From contig NC_083338.1 in NCBI RefSeq assembly GCF_019175385.1, positions 96,282,062-96,346,061 on the forward strand: a stretch of 64,000 bases of DNA. Reading direction: 5' to 3'. Source of the stretch: Lycium barbarum. Taxonomy: Eukaryota > Streptophyta > Magnoliopsida > Solanales > Solanaceae. The notes under the pieces are model-generated. The model made no database searches. It saw nothing but the letters and a program-made list of their open reading frames with translations, and had not been told where the DNA came from. This document shows positions 44,723 to 55,302 of the stretch, one piece after another (position 1 is the stretch's first letter; each line of letters starts with the position of its first letter). A program made the position numbers and the translations under genes.

Positions 44723-46543
44723 ATCCTCATCACTGAAGGAGATGGAGCCCTCGGGCACGTATTCCCAGGTCCTCTTTTCTCGTACAATTGAGACCTTTGT
44801 TCTTTTCATCACCGGTCCTCGTGGTCCATCCGTTCCCCCGATTATCATATTGATCACATGTTGAGGTTCCACGGGCTCGGCTCGTTTGTAATTCTCCCTT
44901 CTTTTGTTATGGCTTTTGGCTCGCTCGCTCAGGAATTCTCGAAGGTGGTCATTTTTCAATAGCTGAGCCACCTCCTCCCTTAATTGACGACAATCTTCAG
45001 TTCTATGCCTATGGGTCTCATGATACTCATACATCACACTCAGGTCTCGTTGGTTCGGGTCGGATCTCAATTGCCTTGGCCACCTAGCTTCCGTGATACG
45101 ACCGATGGCTGAGACAATGTTCGAGGTATTGATGTTGAAGTTGTATTCCGACAACCTCGGTATGTCTTTATTGCTAGTTGCACTGCCGGCATCACTTCTA
45201 AATGACAACCCTCGGCTGTTCGATGGACGATCAGCTTGTTTATCACCCCTACTAGAGAAGTGGTTAGGGCCGCTCCTCGATTTATCCGATCTGAAGCTGG
45301 GCTTCTCTGATTGAGAATATGGTCGGTACCTTTCCCTCAATGGTCTTGTTTCCAGTTCATAATTTTTTCTCGATCTCTCAGAGTTTTTTCTCACATTTAT
45401 TGGGCCTGGGGGAAGCTTGAGCTGATCATCCTCAACCCGAATCTTATATTCGTACCTGCTATGGACATCTGCCCAGGTTACAGCCTCGTATTCCAACAAA
45501 TTCTCCTTCAGTTTGAATGAGGCAGTTGAGCTTCGGGGATTGAGTCCCTTGGTGAAACCTTGCGCTGCCCATTCCTCCGGAATCGGGGGTAGTTCCATCC
45601 GTTCCCTTTGGAAACGGTTGACAAACTCACGTAGTAATTCATCGTCTCTTTGGGCGATTCTAAAGATATCCGCCTTTCTGCCCACACCTTTTTGGCCCCG
45701 ACATGATCTTTGATAAACGCATCAGCCAGCATTTCGAAAAAAGTGATAGAATGCTCGGGCAGGTGATCGTACCAAGTTAACGCCCCTTTTGAGAGTGTTT
45801 CTCCAAACTTTTTCAACAACACCGACTCAATTTCATCTTCTTCGACATCGTTGCCTTTTATGGCACAAGTGTACGAAGTCATGTGTTCCTGTGGGTCCGT
45901 CGTACCATCGTATTTCGGAATATCCGACATCTTGAACCTCTTCAATCAGCTTCGGAGCCGCACTCAGAGGGAAAGGCCTTTGAAAGTATCTCTTCGAATC
46001 CGGTCCTTTCAAAATCGGTGGTGCCCCCGGGATCTGTTCCACCCGATACGTTTCCACCCTTTTCTCTATTGAATCGACCCATTTTGCCAAAGTCTCGAGC
46101 ATTTTCAAAACCTCAGTAGACGACCTGGCCCCAGATCCTTCGACTACCCGTGCTTCCTCTCGCTTTGGCTTGGTAACCTCTTTTGGCTTTGCCAAATCTG
46201 CTTTGTCATTTATGCTCTGAAGCTGAGCTATGGCGATTGCCTGGTCCTGCAACATTTCAAAAATTAAGTGCAAGTTAATCTCATCAGGTATATCTGGCAC
46301 TTTTCGGGCTTGCGCCCGGAGTAAAGTAGTTGAGTTATGGCTATTCAGTGGGTCTGTGGCCGGAAGGGCGGCATTCTCTTGATTAATGGTGTTTTGTCGG
46401 TCAAGGCCTTCTCTTGAATTGTTAGCGTTTGGGTCGGCCGGATCAGCAGGCGGGTTCCGTAACTCGCTGTTGTTTTCATTCTTAGCAACAATCTCGTTGT
46501 TGTTCACATGTCCGGAATGACCGCTGCTTGCCATTTCGTACAT
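44723..46543 (-). pseudogene. gag of element A, broken
   Basis: Two long minus-strand frames (46543-45833, and 45945-44723 with one more shift near 45600) cover gag. After a low-complexity N-terminus come the retrotransposon gag fold (KYDGTTDPQEHMTSYTCAIK, GALTWYDHLPEHSI, FVNRFQRERMELPPIPEEW) and then the nucleocapsid-like YEYHETHRHRTEDCRQLREE segment. In that segment a tyrosine stands where a zinc-ligand cysteine is usual, so the knuckle looks damaged. The frame runs out of gag into the insertion at 44722. Confidence 0.85.
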
Positions 46544-46622
46544 TGTTTGTGCAAATCTGCAAATTCTTAAAAGCGAGTGAGTAAAAAAGCAACAAAAGAT
46601 TAAAACACCACTATTATCCTAT

Positions 46623-46640
46623 GTCCCACGGTGGGCGCCA
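46623..46640 (-). other. Primer binding site of element A
   Basis: On the minus strand TGGCGCCCACCGTGGGAC begins a few bases after the 5' LTR end. TGGCGCC-type sites are usual in Tat and related plant gypsy elements; I did not assign the tRNA. Confidence 0.8.
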
Positions 46641-46643
46641 AAC

Positions 46644-47302
46644 TGTTTACCCCGAATTACGGGTAACAATTAGATTTGTAAGTGGGGTATAGGATATGTG
46701 GGTGAACTTAATCTTTTTAGTTAATATGAAATCTTAGTGGATGTGTATAGGTTTATATTTATATATATAAGTAACGTATACAGTGGGCATATAATATATA
46801 TATCTGTGATTGTAATGGACTGAACAGGATGTGCCGATCAGTGTATAAGATTGGCTTGATTTGGAGGAACTTCACCGATCCGGACCAAAATACTTGAAGA
46901 GATCTTTATAATATTTTTGGTGATTACAATGCTATGGAATGAGAAAAAGCTAACTTGAAAAAGGAAAGGGTTGCCCTCTATTTATAGGTAATCCTAAATG
47001 GGCCCTTTAGTACAATGTTAAAAAGCCTTTCTAAAAAAACTTAAAATGGATAAGGCTCAACTGTATAGTCTGACACCCGTATCGTTGTTAGCGCAAATGG
47101 CGAAACGGTCTGACGACGCGTGGCAGCTCCATAACTGATTGTCCAGACCAAAAATCGGATATGCTTATTTAGGGTCGGATCTGACTTGTCCGGGAAAACA
47201 CCCTCGATGCTGAGGCAAGGTCGATCGTGCTCGTGCCCATTCTGAACTATCTCTTACTCCGTTCTTATCGGACACAAGCTGGTCCGATTTTCATCGTATA
47301 CA
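46644..47302 (-). repeat. 5' LTR of element A
   Basis: 659 bases with intact TG...CA ends (TGTTTACC at 46644, GTATACA ending 47302 on the plus strand). It pairs with 32709-33365 and has the same sense TATA box at 46978-46986. An extra CTCCGTT near 47256 is absent from the other LTR. Confidence 0.95.
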
Positions 47303-47307
47303 TGTAT

Positions 47308-47791
47308 AAATCATGTGAATGGTAAGTGATAACATTATTGATTCTCCTGCAGAACTAAAAGAAGTTACCCTAATTCGAGGGGTTCGGGGATGAGTGGCTT
47401 GGCTAGAGCCCTATTTAGGAGCCCTAGCCATGCCAGTTCTACTATCTTCCTAAACAAAATGCAAGTGTTATATTCAAGGTAAGAAGAAAAGCAGCAGCCT
47501 TATTATATACTACTATTATTTCTGCACGCCCAACTGTTTCAACATCTGTAAATGCTATTCAACTCCTCAACTGGATTTGGCTTTGCCCAGATATCACCAG
47601 CTAAATTACGATGAGTAGCTAAATTAATTTATTCATTTTATTTTTTTGCGGGACAATGTGAACTTACCAATCAAATCAAAGTCTAGCTGAATGAAGAAAC
47701 CTATTTCAGTGTTTGGATCTGAATTTGGGAGCATGGGGTTTATTTTTGAAGAATTTATGTTGGGTTTGTATTTTAAGAAAAAAAAAAGTAT
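47308..47791. other. Spacer between element A and the GRF element
   Basis: No gene was recognised on either strand. This is the right-hand continuation of the locus that element A split. Confidence 0.45.
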
Positions 47792-49399
47792 CAGAAAAAT
47801 AGAGTCCGGAACTTTTTTAACCCAAAAAATAACTTTTGGAACGAAACTAACCTTTTAAAAAAAAAAAGAACCAAACTAGGCTTCACGCACAGAATATGTG
47901 CGTGAAAGGGCCAAAGTGTAAATGGTCCTTTCACGCACCGAATCTGTGCGTGAAAGGCGTAACAAAAACCCACCAGAAGCCTCTTATTTCTAGCATACTC
48001 TTCTCTTTCAATTCCTCCATTTTTACCTTTTTAACACACTTTTGCACTCCCAAAACATGTCTCAAAGTTCCAAAACTTCAAAGTTTACTATACAACCCGA
48101 TATTTGTGAATGCGGTTATTACTGTAAACTAAAAACATCAAAGACCTAAGACAATCTGGGTCGTCATTTTTGGCGTTGTAAAGTGCCCGAAGTAAGTGTT
48201 TTTACACTTTTTAGTATTTTTTTGTTTCATGTTATCCACATATTTTACTTTAAAAAACTAATTTTCTTGTAATGTTTATAGGATATGGGCGGTTGCAAAC
48301 ACTTTCGGTGGGAAGATAGCATTCACGGGGATAAAACGGTGGCGGCGAAGTTTAAAAATTCACTTTTTGATAGAGATACCGCAACTTCACGTATCTCTAG
48401 AGATACCCTAAGTTGGACTCGCAATTTAAGCTTGTGGAAGCTAAAGAAAAAATTGAACTTTTGGAGGTCTTGCTCACTGGTTCCGGAAAAAAAAATGAAT
48501 TTTGCTCAAGGCTAACCTTAGAGACGCTCACGAGAAATAACTTTGAAAGAAAAAAATTAAATTGTGAAAGATTATTTGTGCTATCTTGTTGTTGTTTATT
48601 ATTTATATGTATTTTGTTTATTAAGTTTAATATTTCTATGGATTATGTTTTTTTACTAGTTGTACCTTTCCCCGTATAACGTAATCCGCACCCTTTATGT
48701 ACTAATTTATTTGTGTTTCTTTGTTAAATTGTCAATTGTTGAACTTTTTATGTACTATTAACTCTAAGGTGCTTATATAAATTAATAATAGACTTTAACA
48801 ATAAAAGCATTTAAAAACATGCCAAACTAATTCAAATTGATGACTTCATCATAAAATAAAAATACAAATTAACAGTCTTAGTTTGAAACTTAAATGACCT
48901 ATAACCTAAGACAGTGAGCCTAAATAAACTCTGATCGTCATCAGAATAGAAGTCCTCAATATCGTTCTCGTGGTCTCTTAACACACATATTTCCGACGTT
49001 TTGAAACATGACTAATCTTCAGTCAAAGTACGAAAAAAAACTTAAAGATAACAAGATTCCAAACTTACTTCGAGACACTTTACAACCCCTAAAACGACGA
49101 TCCAAACAATAATGTATACTTGATGTAATGAGCCGACATTATTTTACGTTAAAAAAAAAAGTTCTATATAAAATATTTATATTCCAGTATTTTGAAATGT
49201 GACTAATCTTCGGTCAAAGTGCGGAAAAAAGCTTAATTTTGAGTTTGATTTCCAAAGAACAAAGATTGGGGTCAGGAAAAGAGGATTTCATGCACAGATT
49301 CTGTGCGTGAAGCCTAGTTTGATTTTTTTTTTTTAAAGGGTTAGTTTGATTCCAAACGTTATTTTTTGGGTTAAAAAAGTTCCGGACTCCAAAAAAATA
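47792..49399. mobile_element. Long-TIR Mutator-like element carrying a GRF zinc-finger gene
   Basis: The body, 47802-49389, has inverted ends of about 105 bases starting GAGTCCGGAACTTTTTTAAC. They include a matching GGCTTCACGCACAGA palindrome. CAGAAAAATA (47792-47801) and CAAAAAAATA (49390-49399) flank it, one mismatch in ten. Long inverted ends and a 9-10 bp duplication fit Mutator-like elements. No MURA transposase is present; the interior holds a broken GRF zinc-finger gene at 48057-48679. Confidence 0.8.
48057..48679 (+). pseudogene. GRF zinc-finger / coiled-coil / membrane-segment protein, broken
   Basis: Exon 1 (48057-48191) opens with ATG and codes for CECGYYCKLKTSKT, a stop, then NLGRHFWRCKVPE. 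After a GT-AG intron (48192-48281), exon 2 reads DMGGCKHFRWEDS. Together these are a GRF-type zinc finger (CxCG ... NxGRxFW-C ... C-F-W-D). A heptad-rich segment follows (VEAKEKIELLEVLL) after a frame change near 48400, then a hydrophobic stretch (VLSCCCLLFICILFIKF) that looks like a membrane anchor. Small plant proteins with this layout exist, often in repeats. One stop and one frameshift make this copy inactive. The function of the short proteins is unknown. Confidence 0.7.
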
Positions 49400-50040
49400 A
49401 TATGAACACGTGCTTCGACATGGGTACAGTTAATAGTTTAAAACCAACTTAACATACCTAGATATTAAATTCACCTATGTTTACAACCAAGAATAACTTG
49501 ATTTAACAAAATACAAGAAAAGGATCACTTTTTGTCAAAAAGAAAAATAAAATATTCAGGGTCCAACAATTTTTGAAAGAACTGAGGGGCCAAAAAGAAA
49601 GGAGGACAAAGGTGTAGAGAGTTCTCCATTTTGCTGGTTTTGCTGATGGAGACATGTTTTTGGAAACACCCTGTCGGTCCTCAAAAATATATAGTACCCT
49701 CTTATCTCCCATACTATGTCACTAGTTATACAGTAACAAAAACAGATCCAGAAGTTGCAAATAGACAACTGATACTATACTACTTCCAACATCACCATTG
49801 GAAATGCCTTTCAACAAGAGATAAAAAGAAGACTGCATTTTGCAAATTGTATAAGAATGCCTTTCAGGAACACATTTTCTAGCTGTGCAACATCATGCTG
49901 TATGACTACTAGCCCGGCATAATCTTAAAGAGTAAATCCCATGAATATGACAAGAATGCCCTTTACTATGTTTCCAAAATGGTATCTAGCTACTTACTCT
50001 TGGTAAATTTTCAATGATAATTCCTTCAGTAAGGGGTGTA
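49400..50040. other. Downstream flank of TEN1
   Basis: AT-rich with no recognised gene. It would hold a 3' UTR if transcripts read into the outer duplicate of the last TEN1 exon. Confidence 0.45.
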
Positions 50041-50755
50041 ACTATTCAACGACCAGCTTGAAAATCTCTCAAGAGCTGCAGAGATTGACGATAGAGATTG
50101 AGATCCATTCCATCTACATTTCGTCCAACTCGTGCCTTCAGAATTGCCTGAAATCAGAAATCAATGTGCTGAAATTTTGTATCACACGTCACAAATAACA
50201 ATCTTAGCCACAATAGCTAATGCTCCTCTTACGGCTTAAGGGCAAAAGACAACAACTAATCAGCTTATATAAATAGACACTAAAACAACAGTGTTATAGT
50301 TATCTAATTGTCAAGTCATATTCTATAATTTTCATTTTTTTTTTTTTTAATGACTGAGAAATCCATCTGCCGCATCCCTCAAAACTAGGGGATGAACTAT
50401 TCAACGACCAGCTTGAAAATCTCTCAAGAGCTGCAGAGATTGACGATAGAGATTGAGATCCATTCCATCTACATTTCGTCCAACTCGTGCCTTCAGAATT
50501 GCCTGAAATCAGAAATCAATGTGCTGAAATTTTGTATCACACGTCACAAATAACAATCTTAGCCACAATAGCTAATGCTCCTCTTACGGCTTAAGGGCAA
50601 AAGACAACAACTAATCAGCTTATATAAATAGACACTAAAACAACAGTGTTATAGTTATCTAATTGTCAAGTCATATTCTATAATTTTCGTTTTTTTTTTT
50701 TTTTTTTAATGACCGAGAAATCCATCTGCCGCATCCCTCAAAACTAGGGGATGAT
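50041..50755. repeat. 355-base tandem duplication including the TEN1 last exon
   Basis: Unit 1 is 50041-50395 and unit 2 starts at 50396; both begin ACTATTCAACGACC and end in AAAACTAGGGGATGA. They look identical except for the length of a T-run and very few bases. Each holds a complete terminal TEN1 exon with acceptor, adjacent intron, and the tail of the inverted SINE, so the SINE was there before the duplication. Confidence 0.95.
50046..50147 (-). pseudogene. Extra copy of the TEN1 terminal exon
   Basis: A 102-base copy of 50401-50502 with the same acceptor (ATTTCAG|GC), the same 33 codons and the same TGA. It lies downstream of the used terminal exon, so it is reached only if the first copy is skipped. 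In that case the protein would be the same. It may act as an alternative last exon and 3' UTR. Confidence 0.75.
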
Positions 50756-52179
50756 GCCCCCCCCCCCCCCCCCCCCCACAACACACACACACACCCTTCT
50801 CCACTTAAATAATGGACTTAGTCGCTTGTCGTAGTGCTCGAACCTGTGACCTAAAACACAAGTCCCTCAACCTTTAACTATTTTCTCAGTGCATCAGAAA
50901 GATCATGTAATTGCAACATTTACTTCACATTTTGTATTCCTTTTTCCGGGATTGGAAGTGGGTAGTAACCAGTGTTGTCAAAGGCGCGCTTAAGCCCTGA
51001 AGCGAGGCTCAAAACATGTTGAGCGCTTTGCCTTGCTTTATGTGCGCTTCAGTGTTATCATCAAGGCTCTAAGACAACTTTTCCTTGCCCGTGAGCCTTT
51101 CTTGAAGACGTGACACTAGATAATTGATATTTCACTTTATCGTAATGTTTTTACAATTTCTTTATCCATATATTTGTTATTCATGCTTATTATTATTAGT
51201 CTTGGACTAAACATATATATTTGTATTTTTGCACCATTGCGCCTTTTTTCATTAAAGCCCATGCTTTATTTGCGCTTTGCGCTTAAAGCCCCAGGCTGAC
51301 CTTAGAGCTTTTTTGAGCTTTTCGCTTTTGATAACACTGGTAGTAACTAGAAATTAGAATGGGTAATATGAAGACCAGAGCAAGGCATATATGCAGACCA
51401 TAAGCAAGTAAAGCGGCTTCTGCTTCAAAATGAATAATCAAGTTGTCATACCTCCTGATCAGGTTCAAGAAGCAATTCCCCAATAAACTGGAAGATGGAA
51501 CCAATGCGAAGATTGAGATTCAAGTGCTGTGTGTCAACTTTTAATGATGCATTTCTATCAACGATCACAGCAATAGCAGTCTCCACATCATAATCTTGGA
51601 GCCTACAGGGAACACAAAGAATAGTCAAGCCTTGAGTTTCTATTAGCTTCCTTATGCTTGACGAGCAAAACCAAAGTATGATTTATGCACATGCATTTCA
51701 TTTGTAACAACGTTTTTGCGTATAAGTTCCATACGTAACAACGATGTAAGAAGATGTTGAAATGGGGTTTGCGTTGTCTCAAAGCTTGTTATGAACAAGC
51801 GATACCCTAAATGACCGGACTTAAGAGTAACACTTGACCTGCCTAAAAAATTATGAAGACCGGCATTTCATAATCACAAGAATACCCTACAGATAATATT
51901 CTCTTCATTTGTTTTGGACAAAATTTTGCCTGCTCATTATTCTCATGAACAACAACTACTACATAGGCTTGGCAGTTCAGTTGTATTGGTGATTGTAGAT
52001 AAAAAGACTAAAGCAGATGGCAAAAAGGCAAGGCACAGACTGAAGCATACATTATCAGAAATACTGAAATAGAATACTCACTTTCCAGTTACGCGAAGAG
52101 AGATGCCATGCTTAAAGTGTGGCAAAGACGGAGCCAGCTCTTCTAGAGTAACCAAAGCACCAGAAGCTATTGTCGCCAT
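50401..52179 (-). CDS. TEN1: CST telomere complex subunit TEN1
   Basis: Three minus-strand coding exons join in frame: 52179-52082, 51602-51452 and 50502-50401, giving 116 residues. It starts MATIASGALVTLEELAPSLP and has an OB-fold pattern throughout (ISLRVTGKLQDYDVETAIA, IGSIFQFIGELLLEPDQE, ARVGRNVDGMDLNLYRQSLQ). Length and sequence style match plant TEN1, which with CTC1 and STN1 caps telomere ends, limits telomerase and helps C-strand fill-in; loss in Arabidopsis gives meristem defects. An acceptor (TTGTTCCAG) eight bases before the ATG shows a spliced leader; the leader exon is probably near 53489-53530, giving a first intron of about 1.3 kb that contains a LINE. The last exon is duplicated at 50046-50147. 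Confidence 0.93.
50692..50895 (-). mobile_element. Inverted SINE in TEN1 intron 2
   Basis: Read on the minus strand it has GACTTGTGTTTTAGGTCACA, a box B-like AGGTTCGAGCACT, TTATTTAAGTGGAGAAGGG, then GGCAGATGGATTTCTCGGTC and a long A-tail. This is the same family as 24509-24700. A (GT)n and a long G-run (C-run at 50758-50777 on the plus strand) interrupt its middle. Its 3' part recurs at 50335-50395 through the tandem duplication. Confidence 0.8.
50962..51347. mobile_element. hAT-type MITE (TSD GTAGTAAC)
   Basis: GTAGTAAC at 50962-50969 and 51340-51347 flank a 370-base element with ends CAGTGTTGTCAAA and TTTGATAACACTG, which are inverted. The sub-terminal GCGCTT/AAGCGC motifs are also inverted. 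There is no coding sequence. It lies in TEN1 intron 2. Confidence 0.9.
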
Positions 52180-52365
52180 TCAAGCAACTGGAACAAGGAA
52201 AACCCAGCTCCTATTCCTTCCTACAAATTGTATCATGTATGATGAACATATAACAAGGATTTCATATTTTGAACCACCCCATTACAGGCTAACCTGAGTA
52301 AATATACGTCCCTTTTTTTTTTTTCCAAAAAAGATAAGCACTGACTGGGTGTAATTATATAACTC

Positions 52366-53231
52366 TAGGTAGTCACAATACTTGGAGTTGACAATGACGT
52401 CACAGACCGTATTAGTGCAGGTGGATGAAATGGAAGCTCGCCTTCGGAGTCTTATGTGATAAGAAGGTGCCACAAAAACTTAAAGGCAAGTTCTACAACT
52501 ATGTTCTATTGAGCGGAGTGTTGGCAAGTCAAGAAATCTCACGTCCAAAAGATAAAGGTGAAGGAAATGAGGATGTTGCAATGGATGTGGGGGCATACTA
52601 GGAAAGATAGGATTATATATGAAGTTATCCGGGATAAGGTGTGGGTGGCCTTGGTAGAGACCAAGATGCAGGAGGCAAGGCTGAGATGGTTCGGACATGT
52701 GCAACGGAGAGGCACAGAGGCTCCAGTACGGAGGTGTGAGAGGTTGGCTATGGATGGTTTCAGGAGGGGTAGAGTTAGGCCGAAGAAGTATTGGGGAGAA
52801 GTGATTAGACAGGACACGACGCAGTTACAACTTACTGAGAACATGACCTTTAGATAGGAGGTTGTGGAGGACACGCATTAGGGTAGAAGGTTGGTAGGTG
52901 GTAGAGCCTCATTCCGTGTATCCTTTCATACTATAGGAGTAGTAGGAGCCTTGTACTTTCTTGTCTTTCGATTTCTGTTAATATTTGCTCCTCTCTTGTA
53001 CTTTGATTATCTTGTTAGTTTGCTACAGTTACTGTTACTTTTCATCATGAGGACTATCGATAGTATTTCGATTTCTGTTACTTTTTGATGCTTACTTTGC
53101 TATGCTTTTCTTGAGCCGAGGGTCTTTTGAAAACAGCCTCCCTACCTCTCAAGGTAGGAGTACTCTACCCTCCCTAGACCCTCTTTTGTGGGACTTACAC
53201 TGGGTATGTTGTTGTCGTAGGTAGTCACAAT
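52366..53231 (+). mobile_element. 5'-truncated LINE with 14-bp TSD
   Basis: TAGGTAGTCACAAT at 52366-52379 and 53218-53231 flank the insertion. The plus-strand remnant holds the C-terminal part of a LINE reverse-transcriptase protein, with a frameshift and the segments [11 protein letters not shown] and [20 protein letters not shown]. The 3' untranslated end finishes GGGTATGTTGTTGTCG. The same 3' end occurs at 181-473. It lies in the leader intron of TEN1, antisense to it. Confidence 0.92.
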
Positions 53232-54012
53232 TCAATACTAAAATCATCATATTATTCTCATTAGATCGAAAGCATTATATCAAATTGAATGAGTAATGTG
53301 GCTGAGAGCCAACTCTAAGTAGCCAACCATTCTTTCGAAGTAGCAAATATTCTAGTATTGTTATAACAGAAAATGAATTACAAGAAAAAGCAAAATGGGG
53401 GTTCCGAGATATTTCGAAATGGGAATCAATTTGCAAGTACAAAAATGTGAAAGTGGAAAACTGTGGGCGCAGAAAATGGCTAACCTCAATGAGAGGACTG
53501 TGATGACGAAATCCGGCACCGCCTAACCTTCCACTTCCACAGGGCTTTTGTTTTCTCCTCTGCTTATAACAAATACTCTATATTTACAATTCCCCCCCCC
53601 CCCCCCCCCCAACCACTTTTCTTTTACTGTTCAAGTCACCCACCAATTTTATGCATTCTTTATTTTGCCCACCAAACGTAAAAACCATCTTAAGTTCATA
53701 GCCTATCACAGATACAAAAAGAGGAATCAGATTAGATTTTGATTCCACTAACAACTTAACATAGATGAGCAAATAAGATTTCTTGGTCTCTTACCATTTA
53801 CATAAAAGAAAATAATTTTTTCAGATTCTACGTGTAATAAATGAAGATCTCTTGAAAACTGATCATAAAAATAAATAATTATTTCTCCCGGTGTACAGTT
53901 CTGTGACATGGTTACAGGTTACCTATGATTTTAAGTAAGCTATTTCAATTACAAATATTGCTTCATCGCAAAGGAAAAGACGATCTATACTGTGTACAAC
54001 TTCATTTAATTA
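53232..54012. other. TEN1 leader exon/promoter area and AT-rich spacer
   Basis: On the minus strand GCGGTGCCGGATTTCGTCAT followed by TCATTGAG|GTTAGCC near 53488 is a good candidate for the TEN1 leader exon and donor. An uninterrupted C-run at 53591-53610 would lie in the promoter. No other gene was recognised. Confidence 0.4.
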
Positions 54013-54232
54013 TTAGGGGTCGTTTGGTTGGAAACAAGTTATACTAGGATAACTTATTCCGGGATTAGTTATTCCATCCTCCTACGGGAATAAAATAACA
54101 CTACAATTTCGGGATAACTAATTCCGGAATTAGTTATATCGCGATTTTATTCTAACAAAACGTGGGATAAACTCATTTCAAATATAATTTCGGGATTAGT
54201 TATCCTTATCCTTCGTACCAAACAAGCCCTTA
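54013..54232. mobile_element. Tourist-type MITE (TSD TTA)
   Basis: The body, 54016-54229, starts GGGGTCGTTTGGT and ends ACCAAACAAGCCC, with TTA on both sides. It contains repeated GGATAACT / AGTTATCC motifs, so most of it can fold on itself. The TTA duplication and GGG-GTTTGGT end fit PIF/Harbinger-derived Tourist elements. Confidence 0.82.
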
Positions 54233-54598
54233 ATCTCATTAAATGTTAAACTTTTATTTTCTTAAATTCAACTTACATATTAAATTCGGATAACTAATAT
54301 TGCAGTTAAATATAGTGGTGCCATACTCATAAGATAGTATATACCTAAACCTTCGAAGTTTGAGAAATGGGTCAAAATAAATATTAAGCGTGACAATTCA
54401 AGTAACAACCTATTCAATTAAGCATGATCTATGATCTTTCTTACTATTATTAAGTGTCGAATAACTCACACTACAATTACCAGTTTATAAGTGATTTAGC
54501 GTTAAACAATTCCCAATGTCTCAGGCTCTTAGTGACACGTAAAGTTTGCGTTTAGTATACAATTAATTTAGTATACAATTAATGTAGTTTGGTAAGAT
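54233..54598. other. AT-rich flank of element B
   Basis: No gene was recognised. A near-exact short repeat, TAGTATACAATTAAT, occurs twice near 54553-54585 just before the LTR. Confidence 0.4.
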
Positions 54599-55283
54599 TG
54601 TTTACCCCGAATCTAAGTAATCAATTAAATTTATGAGTGAGGTATAGGATATGTGGTTGAGCTTTAATCTATTTGGTTGGAAGAAGATATATATGGATCT
54701 GCTGTGAGCAAGCGAATAGTAATCGGTGATTTACACTAAATATATGTATTAAATAATAAATGAATATTGTTTGATTAAATAAAGCTAAAGAAGAACACAC
54801 AAATCCGGACCAATATCAGAGAATGAGAGGGAGAGATTTTATATATTTCGCTATTACAATGTTCTAGATCTGAAAAAGCTAACCCTTCAAAGTAGGGAAA
54901 TGTCTCCTATTTATAGTTTTGCCTTATGGGCCTTATACAACGTAAAACCCTTTTGAATAAAGAAAACCCTAAAAGGATAAGGTTGGGTCGTACGGTCTGA
55001 CACCCGTACGATTGGCAGTACAATGTGGCAGAACGATCTTGACGCGTGGCATTTATGCAACGGATCACCCGGACCAACGGCCACGATCAACCGAACTAAC
55101 GGCCACGATAAACTCGGCTATGGAGAAACCAGACCAAACGATTTCCTTCGCTTTCTTCGGATTAGCCACTTCTAGTGCGATACCTCCGGTCCGAAAGAAA
55201 GTCTTCATGCTCGTGCTTGTTTCTTTCTTCCCTCGATTCCCGGTCTCACCGGTCTAGCATAAGTCCGGTTTTTACCGTATACA
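54599..55283 (-). repeat. 3' LTR of element B
   Basis: 685 bases, TGTTTACCCCGAATC to CCGTATACA on the plus strand. It shares the ends, the CGTACGGTCTGACACCCGTA block and a sense TATA box (54907-54915) with element A, but the middle differs widely. The two elements are therefore separate subfamilies or old copies. The base before it is preceded by AAGAT, the expected target site duplication. Confidence 0.9.
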
Positions 55284-55302
55284 GATAGTCCCCACACTTT
55301 CC
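55284..55302 (-). other. Polypurine tract of element B
   Basis: GGAAAGTGTGGGGACTATC on the minus strand, identical to element A, next to the LTR. Confidence 0.75.

Larger units (their letters stand above)
32704..47307 (-). mobile_element. Tat-lineage Ty3/gypsy retrotransposon A (TSD TGTAT)
   Basis: TGTAT at 32704-32708 and 47303-47307 flank a 14.6-kb element with LTRs at 32709-33365 and 46644-47302. Read on the minus strand the order is 5' LTR, primer site, gag, protease, reverse transcriptase, RNase H, a second RNase H, integrase, spacer, antisense gene, polypurine tract, 3' LTR. The extra RNase H after the normal one, and an extra gene before the 3' LTR, place it in the Tat clade. Frameshifts and stops break every domain, and two later insertions (about 43376-44722 and 38301-40138) split it. 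By rough eye count the LTRs differ at about 30 of 655 positions, so the insertion is old rather than recent. Confidence 0.93.

Noticed and set aside
50758..50777. C-run as a functional element
   Set aside because: It sits within a SINE and a CA-repeat; homopolymer length is also unreliable in assemblies. The same caution applies to 53591-53610.
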